In this document: positions 30,217 through 41,100 of the stretch, piece after piece
Position numbering within the stretch: position 1 is the stretch's first letter
How the letters are laid out: the number at the start of each line of letters is the position of its first letter
Origin: Triparma columacea
Taxonomy: Eukaryota > Sar > Bolidophyceae > Parmales > Triparmaceae
Length of the DNA: 48,812 nucleotides
Assembly (NCBI GenBank): GCA_030267965.1
Contig: BRYA01000308.1
Location: forward strand, 1,026 to 49,837
Direction of reading: 5' to 3'
The notes under the pieces: generated by a model
Seen by the model: only the letters and a program-made list of their open reading frames with translations
The model's database searches: none
Told to the model about the DNA's origin: nothing
Made by a program: the position numbers and the translations under genes

Positions 30217-33200
30217 TTATTCCTTGTACTTGATGTCGTGGGTAACATTCATAAGTAGGTAGATCCAAGGCACGTTGAAGGCAATCGCCATCATGACCTG
30301 AGGGATGCCCTTCCGCCAGAATTTCTTGAGCACCTCCTCCAGTCTCCTTTTCAGCAAGGCAGCAAAGGCCCCTTTCCCCCCCCCTCCCATCTCAACGTCC
30401 TTCATCTCCTTTCCGTCCCCCTCCCCCACCACCACCTCCCCTTCCCTCGTACAGGTGGACTTGAACGTGAAGAGGCCCGGGTGAAGATACTTCCAGAAGA
30501 GTTTCGTCAAGCCCTGCACGAGCTTGATTCTGCTCATGTTGAGCGAGACATATATCACGAACGCTACGACGAGCTTAAGCCACACGCTGTGCGCCCCCCA
30601 CTCCATCATGCACCCACACGCCTCAGTTTGCTTCTTGACCTTGGGCCTGTCAGGACCACCGCAGCTCATGTCGCAGGTGGGGAGGTTGTCGCAGTTGTAG
30701 ACGGAGTCCTGCAGGGACCAATCGTCGCCGACCATTGCGGTCTGGCACGTCGGCTCGAAGAGGTACGACGAAGGGAGGTCGTAAGGCACCTTGGGGGAGA
30801 CGAGATCATTGAGGGGGCAGCTGTTGATCTTCTCTTCGCTCCCCCCCGAGCAGGCCTCGTATCCCTCCAGGCCGCAGCAGGCGTCCTGGAACTGCCCATC
30901 CAGGTCGGCGGTGTCCAGGCACCCGGTGTAAAGGGCCAGCCCCCCGGCGGCCTGATTGTGGCTCTCCTTCAAGCTGCCCAAGACAGCCAGGTCCTCGTTC
31001 TGCCTATTGGCGCTGTTGCTGCCGTACTGGCTGCAGATCTCGGCCCTCTGGACGTCGTAAGCGTCCAGACCAGCAAAGGTAGCGGAGTTGCCGTCCTGCG
31101 ACGCGTAGTTGTAGCTAATGGCAAAGAGGTTCTGAGAGGAGATGAGCAAAGTAACGAGCGGGTGTATGGATCAGGGAATAAGAAAAGTGTCGTGTTGTAT
31201 GTACGAGGTATGTATGTGCGAATGTGTGAATGCGCGAATGCTTGGATCCGTTCTCACCTCCGTGAAGAAGGTACCGTTGTTTCCCTCCACGCCTTGCACC
31301 CTGTTGACGCAACCAGACATGTACTCGTTGTAGAGGGGGGAGTAGATGCTACTCAGGAGGGCCGACCCCCAGGCAGTGAACACCATGGCGATGAAGGCGG
31401 GAGTCATGGGGTTAGAAATTATCATGGCGAACAGCCTCGGGGTCGAGAGCTTGAAGGGGTTGTTGGGCTCCTGGTCGGCCGTCACGTCAACGTCCGGAAT
31501 GTTCAGCCCCCCCCTCCCCCAGTAGTAGTAAAGGAGTCTAATGGTTTGGTAGGCTCGAAAGAGAAAGTCCGCGTAAAAGAGAGCGGTGGATAGAGACCCG
31601 AACTGGATGAACCACAGCTTGAAGTCGATGGCCGAGGCCGTGAGGCTCTCGAAGGAGAAATTGAACTCACTAGCCTTATCGCGATAGTCGGTAAAGTTGA
31701 ACGTCACGGAGGGCGGGTTGAAGTTTTCCTCGGTGTACTGGCTGAGCTCAGCGAAGGCGTCCAGGGCGACGGCAGCCTGATCAATGAAGCCGTTGCTCTT
31801 CTCTTTGTGCCTCTTTTTCTCGGCCGTCACGTTCCTAATACTGTCATCGGCGCCGATATATTTGGGAGGGTTGTAGTCCTCAGGGGTAATATCGGGGAGC
31901 TGCGGGCCGGGGAATGGGAATTAGTCATCTCCACATGTTGCGACACCCCCCATCAACTACACAACTCTCACCTTGTCCAGCTGATCCTTCACTTCCTTCT
32001 TCCATTTCTTCCCCAACAGGTAAGCGTCCTTCTGGGCTTTGGTTAGATTTAAGTAGAAGGCATCAAGGGCAGGCGACACCTTGTCCCAGACCTCGGAGAC
32101 GTCAGGGATTTCCTCGAACGTAATGGCAACAGGCCACTCAACGTCATCAGGGAAGAATGTGTAAAGCTCCATATCAAACCAGCCTCCCCAATCTCCCGTG
32201 TCCAGACTTAGGCGGGCGACCGTGTCGTGGACCCCTTCGAAGAAAGTTTTGCTGTGCAACGGCGGAGTTTTGGGTTAATGGAAGTTTATTTGTGCACTTT
32301 AGTCGCCAGTGCTGGCATCTCATCTCACCTGTTCTGATAGGCACTCTCCACGTTGTCCTTGTATTGATCGGCAGTGACCTTAAACTCCTGCAGCTGATCT
32401 GTGGCAGTGTCCAACATGGAATTTAGGTCGGTCATGGTCTCGTCGATGAGCTCGTAAGCCGAGTCCATTAACGGGCAATTGCTCGGGGTTTTAGGCTCCC
32501 GGGTAGTCACACAGGACATGAGTTGATCCACATCGGGGAAGAGGGCATCAAAAGTCACATTCAGGTCAAAGGTGGGAAGGTAGATGGACTCAACCCACTC
32601 CTGGAAGCCGTCCTGAAGGTGCTGCGTCTTGTTGTCGGCGTACTCCGCGTCGTACGCCGACCTGAGAACTATGTAGTCGGCGAGCCTCTCCACGGTGGAC
32701 TGCGACTCCTCGCTGTACTCTGTCGTAAGAGTAAAGGCCTCACTCTTCACTGCGGAAATATCCCCGACTTGATTGTTGATGTCCTCCTTGTCCTCATCGG
32801 CGCAGGACGCAAGGTACGGAAGAGCGACCCCATTCTCAGCCCAACCCTCAAGCTCGAACCTGCGACGAACGGTAAATTTAGCTAATGGTATTAGCGCCCT
32901 CCCGCTGATGCTCGCTTCTGATTCTCACCTGGCCCCACTGAATGCCGCGCTGCAGCTAGACTGCAGCTCCCTGGCAGCCTTGATTATCGCAGTGTTGGTC
33001 TCATGCGCCGCCTCTATCCTTTCCGCCTCGGCATCAGCGGCCTTCGCTAGGTTAATGTTGCACTGACCCAGCTGCACCTCCACACACTGGACGTATTCCT
33101 GTTTCTCCTCACCAATCAGCTCATACGTATCTTCGCACGTGTCGTAGATACTAGATGCAGTGGGAGTCTCTATGAAAGACGTCGCAACACTGCTCGCAAC

Positions 33201-33470
33201 CTTCAAGCTCGTAGCCCACATCAGGCAGATTGCAAAGAAGCACATGATCATTCGGTTGTAAAGTGGCTCGTCATGGAGCTGCGACTTGGTTGGGCAACAC
33301 CGACACACGTCGCACGGTGCAAGACACGACGGTTCCTGCTGGGTAAAATTCAACCTCGCCTGTGGAGACATCTCAGAAAGCCTGGGTTGAGTCGAGGAGG
33401 AAGAGGATATCCTGCTCTCCATCTCCATAGGCTCGGGGGAGCGCTTATCTCGTATAGGATTAGACGACAT
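30217..33470 (-). CDS. Large multi-pass membrane protein with cysteine-containing ectodomains, unknown family (969 aa)
   Basis: Five exons: 33470-32929, 32859-32329, 32251-31972, 31899-31258, 31131-30217; introns 69-126 nt, phases 2, 2, 0, 0, every donor GTGAGA or GTGAGATG-like. The cytoplasmic N-terminus has a Cys cluster (CLAPCDVCRCCP, residues 49-60) before membrane segment 1 (about 72-98). Then comes a roughly 440-residue ectodomain with several N-glycosylation sequons and helical character, membrane segments at about 545-566 and 607-634, a Cys-rich ectodomain of about 200 residues (CCGLEGYEACSGG, CDNLPTCDMSCGG), and segments at about 846-866 and 941-961. The overall one-long-loop, paired-segment, second-loop plan recalls prominin or tweety proteins, but I see no diagnostic motif and do not assign it. 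Transcribed divergently from the LamG/cadherin-like receptor. Confidence 0.75.
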
Positions 33471-33727
33471 GACCTTCCCAGATGTCGGGGAAAGTGATAA
33501 GAAAAGACCGGGATCTATTCACAGCGGTGTCTGGACGCGAATTGTGAAAGACTCTAGAGAAGGCCCCCCAGACAAGAACTCTGTAACTAAATAAGATAAA
33601 TCCACCCCCAAAACTTCAGCCAGTGAAATCCACCTGCCGTGTTCGGCTGTTGACTGCACGAGTGACGTCATTTCTTGCTCCTCTGGTAACTCTATTAGCT
33701 CGACAAACTCCAAACTGCCCCATCAAC
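33471..33727. promoter_or_regulatory. Divergent upstream region between two membrane-protein genes (257 nt)
   Basis: Between ATG 33470 (minus) and ATG 33728 (plus). Nothing distinctive beyond the arrangement, which suggests co-expression of the two surface proteins; not demonstrated. Confidence 0.35.
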
Positions 33728-36700
33728 ATGGAGGCAGTTCGTTGGATATGTTTCCTCTTTCTACTCCCCTTTGCCGTAGGTTCGAGGACCAGCGGCGAGA
33801 TGCTGTTGTATGAATTTGACCAGATAGACTGCCAAACCAACGTATTCCCAAACACGGGCACCTTGAGTGGCCTTTCCTTGACCATGGACCCCACGCTGGT
33901 TAGTTGCAACAATGGTGCTGTAGGTGTAGAGAGCCTGCTGGACGAAACGCATGTAGGACCTCGATGTAAGTGGATTGGGACGCGACGAGGGAATGGAGGA
34001 GGATGAGTTCCGAGAAATTGGGAGGGCCATTGCCTTGTGGAAACTGTCTGAGGCGTGAGGGGTGGGGGGAGAGGGGGGAGGGGGGAAAGGGGGGAAGCGA
34101 GAGAGAGAGAGTCTCAGCAGTTCGCGCCACCACATTCAATCTCGGCCTAATCCCCCCCCCAAAAAACACATTTCGCCCCCTCCCTCCTCCCGCCCTCGTG
34201 ATCCAGTGAGATCTGACAAAGACCTCACAGACGTGAGAGCTCAACTCCTTGCCTCTGGTTCCGGGATGACCCTCGAGTTTTGGCTCAAACCCGCCTCAAT
34301 TGACAGTATCCAGGATACACTTTTCATGACGATGGGGAAGGCTGATTACCCCGAGTCCGAAGCCTGGCGAGACCAATGTTCTGCGTACCCTACAGGCGAC
34401 GGATACTACGACCTTAAACTGCATCAAGAATCAAACAGATTGAAAATGTCTTTCTCTGGACCAAAATTGGATGATTTCGTTCTATCTGGAGAAGACACAT
34501 TCGATTGCAAGAATTATGTTATTAACCCACTTAAAAACACCGATGCAAAACATGTGGTCATCACTATTAAGGATAGGGAGCAGATATCTTACATGGACGG
34601 AAATAATTTTGTCACAGGAGTGGACCTGTTTGACGCGAGCCTCATCGAAGCAATTAGCCATTTGGATTTCTTCTCAAATGAGTTCCTTCATAACTCTGGG
34701 TCCGGGGCACTAAACTTCATTAAGCCATGGACCGGGCAGCTCTATCTCTTTGCCATGTACGACAAGGTGCTCACCAAGGATGAAGTTGAGGCGAACTTCG
34801 CAGCCAAACTTCGCAATAGCCTACCCTCCATGACGGACAAGACTGTGACGATATACGAGGACGGAGAGATTGTAGCAGGCTCGAAGTGGACAAGTGACCC
34901 CGCCTCGTACCAGATCGAAATACCTCTCTCGGAGCTGGCGACCATCTCCCTCGCTGGCGTCATCTCTGACGCTGATGTGGACTTGGTGGGTTACCCGAAC
35001 TACAACGCCACCGGGCTCAAGCCGAAGCTTTTCGTTGGATCCTTACCAGATTCTGGTAGTCTCTTTCTCAGCGATGGCACCCCTATTTTGACCGCCGGCA
35101 TTGAGATAACTGACAAAGTCGTGAAGTTCCGGCCGCCCAAGGACCAGATCGGGACTGGCCTAGTTAGCTTCACCTTATACGGGAGAGATGGAGAAACTGG
35201 AGAGAGGAGCATCGAGGGAGCCGACGCGACCATCACCGTGAACGTCGACAGCGTGGACGACCCTCCCATCCCGATCGAGATTCCAGATGAGACCATCATG
35301 GTTGGGGTCGACGGCAGCAACATTTTCACACTCCAAGGTACCGACGTCGATGACGCCATCACCGGCGCGTCGATTTCGACCTTTCCCGCAGCGGGGGACC
35401 TCTACAACATCGAGGACGACGGGGTGACCTTCGGGAGCAAACTAGATTCGGGGGATGGGGAAGTCGACCTGACCTCGCTCAAGGTTGGGTATAGGTTCAC
35501 AGGCGACGAGTCCAATCCCGACGACACAGGCTTTCTCAGAGACGACCTCTTCTCCTTCAAGTTGCAGGATGCATCTGGTGTCAAGGGGGTGCCCGCTAAC
35601 GCAGTCTTCAAGATTTTTACCTCCCTCGTTGCCACTCCTACGGCCGACCCTGAAAAGTTCACTTGTGTCGAGGAGACTGCGGGGGACGTGCTTCTCAGGG
35701 GGTTCGACAATAGCACTTCGAAGAGGGACCTGCGGTTCAGGATAGCGGAGCTTCCCCAACACGGAGACTTGTATGATCCAACCAACATGGTAACGAAGCT
35801 CGAGGTTGGGAGCATCGTGGAGGGGGTCGACTCTTGCCCTGATCCCTCCAATTCCGCCACCTGCTACCCGGGGGTCAATGTCAAGTACGTTGGAAACAAG
35901 GACTACTTCAATTATCCTGAGAAGATGTTTAACGGCAGCTCTGTGAGCTCCGAGTGGGACAGGTTCAAGTTCAACGCGGTGGTTAGTGCTTCAACGAGTG
36001 CAAAGAGCCTCCCGAAGACGCAGCGGGTCAAGGTTATCAACAGAAACGACAGAACAGAAATTACGGGTCCAAAAGACAACATCTTCGTTTACGCTCTGAG
36101 TAATGCTGACAAGAGTGAGAGGGAGAGGTTCTGCGAGATAGAGGAGAACAAGGAGAAGAAGGAGTGCATCTACGGGGGGGTCGCGAGGATTTCCGGCATC
36201 ACTGTGAATGAGGTGGACAAGAATGTCGACCGAGTGCGTGTTTCTATCAAGAGCGAGACCGGAAACGGCAAGGTTGCTCTCAACCTTGAGCATTTGGATC
36301 TTGCCAACTTTGTGTCTTGCAACTTCCCGAAGCCCAACAGCGACTTTGACAAGAATAGGCCCTGGAAGTGCGAGGGTGACGGGGACCTGAGGAGCGAGAC
36401 TGTGTTCATATCCCAGCCCGGGGACCTCAACCTCCTGTTTGATGGACTGAGGTACGAGAACTCGGTCAAGAACAGTGTAGACAACGTCACCATCACAATA
36501 TACGACGGAGTCAACGGGGAGATGGGCTGTATACCAAAGGCCGAGCATGACCTTAACCCTAATGTGGAGTCAAGCGTGAGGGGGAACGGGTGCTACATGA
36601 CGAACTTGACGTTGAACATTGGAGTGGGGGGCTTTGACCCAACCATAGACGATGGCAAGAGCGAGAAGAATGGCTTCTTGCCCTTCGGTATCGTTCTCCC

Positions 36701-37430
36701 TTACCAGGCCATGCTGGGGATGTTGGGAGGGATGCTGGTGATGGCTTGCTGCTGCTGCAGCTGCATGAAGAGAAGGTGGAAGAAGAGGAGGAAGAGGAAG
36801 AAGAAGGAGAGGGAGGAGAAGAAGGAAAAAGCCCTGCAACTTCCGGAAATCGCAGGACGAGACCTGGAAGACGGGGTGAGGGAAAATAGGGGCAAGGACG
36901 CAGGGGCGGGGTTCATCAATATTGCTGGCATGGGGGTGAAGGGAATGAAGGGGGGGTTGGAGAAGGCGCAAGGGTACGGGATCGGTGGTCCGGCTGTGGC
37001 GATGGCCTTGAAGGGTGTAAAAAAGGTGGAGAGAAAACTGGCAGAGGAGGGCGAAAAGGGAGGGGGGGGGACGAACCCAATGAGGAGGGACGAACCAGAA
37101 GCGGGAGGGGGAGCCATGCTCCCTCCGTTACCCCCAGGGCCACTTTCCTCCAAAGCCATGCTCCCCCCCTCGTCCCTAGGCCCAAGAACACTCATACCGC
37201 CCGATGCGAACCTTCCTCCAGCCCCAACGCAAACCCAAGCTCAGTCAGCCGTCGCCACAGAGGTGCAAAAGGCAAGGCCGCCGCCCCCGCCGTTAAGAAA
37301 GAAGAAGAGCAGCATCGCAGAGTGGTTCGGGTACAAGGACTCAGAAACCGGGGACACGTACTATGAAAACAAGGAGGATGGAAGGGTCTCATGGACAAGC
37401 CCCAAAGGGAAAGTAGAGATGGTCGACTAA
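33728..37430 (+). CDS. Type I membrane receptor-like protein: LamG-like, cadherin-like repeats, TM, WW domain (1153 aa)
   Basis: Exons 33728-33965 and 34207-37430, phase-1 intron of 241 nt. A cleavable signal peptide (RWICFLFLLPFAVGS) opens the protein. Residues about 95-280 resemble a concanavalin/LamG lectin fold (GMTLEFWLKPAS, HVVITIKDREQ, WTGQLYLFAMYDKVLTKDEV). About 290-760 contains cadherin-like beta-sandwich repeats, best seen at VNVDSVDDPPIPIEIPDE and LQGTDVDDAITG. A single membrane segment (YQAMLGMLGGMLVMACCCC) is followed by a highly basic stop-transfer stretch. The cytoplasmic tail is Gly/Lys- then Pro-rich (PPLPPGP) and ends in a WW domain (WFGYKDSETGDTYYENKEDG, WTSP). It combines a carbohydrate/adhesion ectodomain with a proline-binding intracellular module. 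Function (adhesion, cell-wall sensing) is inference. Confidence 0.8.
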
Positions 37431-38125
37431 GGCATGGAGAGGAGTTGGTCGAAAAAAAAATTGATCGTTGAAACACAAAAGCTGGTCTTTAGGTGCAACG
37501 AAGCGACGAAGAGCTAAATATAGATGTAGAATAAAATCGTTGTGCGTGCGCGCACAATTTAACCCCCCGTCCTCCCCCCCCTCGGGGCCTGAAATAGGTC
37601 AATCACCCCCCAAAGTTTTTTTTGGCTTCTTGAGTTAAAGGTTTTATAATTGAGGACTAATATAACTCCAATCAAACCGATAACAACCAAGGGACTGCTC
37701 CTAAGAAGCTTGAAACAAAAGAGAAGCTCCGGGAGCACTCAAACTGTGGGGGGGCAACGGCCAAAGTGAAATACAAACCACAGAACTGTCCCTTTGAAGA
37801 ACTGTACCCTCGAAGGAGTGGGGCTACAAGACGAGTGCTGAGCAGGTAGGTCGCAGGAGAGGATCAACGGAAGATTATAGGCGTTGGAGGGGCGGACGGA
37901 GTAGGCGTAAATGGACAGAAAGTGGAACAAAAAGATTCTGAGGAGAGAGGCAGCGATGGAACCTGTGTGTGTGGGAGTTCTCAGAAGGGGCCTAAATGCC
38001 AGCTTGAGTGATCGAGGGCAACATATCTCTCAAATATTGGACCAGACCAGCAGTCTTCTCACTCTCACCAAACGTACCCATGCCCCCACAGATTCTAAAT
38101 CCCGCGAGAGTTGAGCTCACAGCAC
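37431..38125. other. Intergenic region upstream of the giant terminal gene
   Basis: 695 nt. Contains a short perfect hairpin (TTGTGCG, loop TGCG, CGCACAA; about 37539-37556) about 110 nt past the preceding stop, and polyC/polyG tracts. No gene recognised; small open frames here (for example from 37911) lack family similarity. Confidence 0.5.
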
Positions 38126-41100
38126 ATGGACACGAAAAATGATTCCCGAGGAGGGAGTGAAGAGCGTGCGAGGGAGAGTGATATACTTCAGGTCGACGCC
38201 CCGATGTCCGATAACTGCCATTCAATACCCGATCTAGGCCATGAGAGGCAAGTTACTCCGTCTTCGGCAATTGAAAGATTTCATGGAGACGCTGCTGGAC
38301 AAGGTGAGAGAGTCGTGTCAGGGGCTTTAGGGGTGGAAACCCTTGATATTCTCCAGGGAAAAAGGACGACATGTCGGATCACGCGTGAAAATCTTTTTCA
38401 TTTCGACTAACCCAACGCCATAATCGCCATTAACACAGACTCTGAAAATGGTCACGAGGACTCTGGACGAGGTGAGTTGTGCGTTGAGAGCCGGAAGAGA
38501 GAGATTTCATTTTAATACTCTAGGAGAGAGCGGGAGAGTCGCGGGAGGGCGCGTTGAAACTTTGTAGTTTTTTCTTTCCGCCTGCGTGCGGAACGCGCGG
38601 AGCCGTTCGTGGAGGGCCTGGCCCTCGGCGTCGAGCTCGATGGGCGGCGGCCGAGGCGCACGTGCGCGCTTGCCGGTCTGCGGCGACCGCATGGGAACCG
38701 TCTCCGGCGACCGCGTGGGTTCTGTCTGCGGCGACCGCATGGGGCGCTTGATATGCTACACGGAATCGAGGGACAAGCGTGGAAATCTTTTCATTTTGAC
38801 TAACAAACACCATTAATCGCCATTACCGCAGACTCTGAAAATGGTCACGAGGACTCTGGACGAGGTGAGTTGTGCGTTGAGAGCCGGAAGAGAGAGATTT
38901 CATTTTAATACTCTAGGAGAGAGCGGGAGAGTCACAGGAGGGCGCGTTGAAACTTTGTATTTTTTCTCACTGCAATGTGTTGTGTTGTCCCCTTCACAGT
39001 CTCTAAATCTAAAAGCTCTCATGAGGACGTTGGACGAGACCAAGGTAAGTTCGTTTCAGGGGGTTGTAGGGGGGAAGACCCTTGTAGTTTTCTTCACCGC
39101 CTGCGTGCGGAACGCGCGGAGCCGTTCGCTGAGGGCCTGGCCCTCGGCGTCGAGCTCGACGGGCGGCGGCCGCGGCGACTGCGTGGGTTCCGTCTGCGGC
39201 GACCGCATGGGGCGCTTCTGCGGCGACCGCATGGGTTCTGTCTGCGGCGACCGCATGGGGCGCTTCTACGGCGACCGCATGGGTTCCGTCTCCGGCGACC
39301 GCGTGGGGCGCTTGATATGCTACACAGAAACGGGGAGCACGCGTTGAAATCTCTTCATGTTGACTAACATAACAAACACCATAATCGCCATTACCGCAGA
39401 CTCTGAAAATGGTCATGATGACGCCGGACAAGGTGAGTTGTGCGTTAAGAGCTGGAAAAGAAAAATACATTTTAATATTCTAGGGGAGAGCGGGAGAGTC
39501 GCGGGAGGGCGCGTTGAAACTTTGTATTTTTTCTCACCGCCTGCGTGCGGAACGCGCGGAGCCGTTCGCGGAGGGCCTGGCCATCGGTGTCGAGCTTAAG
39601 AGGCGATGGCCGCAGCGCACACGCGCGTGCGCCGGTCTGCGGCGACCGCATGGGATCCGTCTCTGGCGACCGCATGGGGCGCTTCTGCGGCGACCTCATG
39701 GGTTCAGTCTCCGGCGACCGCGTGGGGAGCTTGATATGCTACACAGAAACGAGGAGCACGCGTTGAAATCTCTTCATGTTGACTAACATAACAAACACCA
39801 TAATCGCCATTACCGCAGACTCTGAAAATAGTCATGATGACGCCGGACAAGGTGAGTTGTGCGTTGAGAGTCGGAACAGAGAAATGTCATTTTAATACTC
39901 TTGGGGGGAGCGGAAGAGTCGCGGGAGGGCGTGTTGAAACTTTGTATTTTTTTCTCACCGCCTGCGAGCGGAACGCGCGGAGCCGTTTGCGGAGGGCCTG
40001 GCCCTCGGCGTCGAGCTCGACGGGCGGCGGCCGTGGCACACGTGCGCGCGCAGACCGCATGGGATCCGTCTCCGGCGACTGCATGGGTTCCATCTGCGGC
40101 GACCGCGTGGGGCGCTTATACTGGCGACCGCATGGGGCACTTCTGCGGCGACCGCATGGGTTCCGTCTCCGGCGACCGCGCGGGGCGCTTGATATGCTAC
40201 ACAGTAATGAGGAACACACGTGGAAATCTCTTCATTTTGACTAACATAACAAACACCATAGTCGCCATTACCGCAGACTCTGAAAATAGTCATGATGACG
40301 CCGGACGAGGTGAGTTGTGCGTTGCGAGCCGGAAGAGAGAAAGGACAATTTAATACTCTAGGGGAGAGCAGGAGAGTCGCGGGAGGATGCGTTGAAACTT
40401 TGTATCTTTTTCTCACTTTTACAACAATATTGTCCCCTTCACAGTCTCTAAATCTAAAAGCTCTCATGAGGACGCTAGACAAGGTGAGTTTGCGTAGTCG
40501 TGTAGATGAAGAGTAGCGTAATTTGATTCTTCAGGGGAGGACTGGGAAGCTGTTCTGAGGGAGCTTCTTTTTTTGTTTTTTTCACCCTTTTTCACCAAAA
40601 TCCCCCTTCCCCAAAACCACCCCCAGAAATTTCTGGCCATCCTCATCTTCAACCTGGATTTGATAAGTTCAACGCCGACATTTCCGCCGATCCCTTAAAC
40701 GGTGAAATAGCCAGTGAGAACAATCTAAGGGCTATACCACCTGCTGTCGGGTGCGCGACTCCCGGCCGCACACCAGTCGGCCTTGCGACTGTCAGCCAAG
40801 CCACTGCCGCTCAGTCCATGACATTAGATCCTGACGACACCGTCAGGAATAAAGACCCCCCAGAGTCCCTCTCTAGCCGCGATCACGCCTCTTCCATTAC
40901 GCAAGGACCAGTTGATATCGATTACGCAGCTCTTGGACCCGAGCAAGGCAAACTTGTGAAGCTCCTTGAGGAGAGAGGAGCCGTTGAAGGCCTCATTGAC
41001 ACTTCCACCGGCGACGATGTGAAAGTCTTAGGGCTTGCCGGTGTTTTCCACGACGAGCGCGACACGATCATTGACTTTATCTTCACCGATTGTGAGCAGG

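Noticed and set aside
30481..31593. Plus-strand frame of 370 codons opposite the 969-aa membrane protein
   Set aside because: Starts without an ATG in good context and crosses an intron of the minus-strand gene; the minus frame has membrane segments and consistent splicing.
38507..40219. Minus-strand frames with MRSPQTEP repeats as independent genes
   Set aside because: They lie in introns of the plus-strand gene model and have no start/stop or splice context of their own; kept only as a finding about the cassette.
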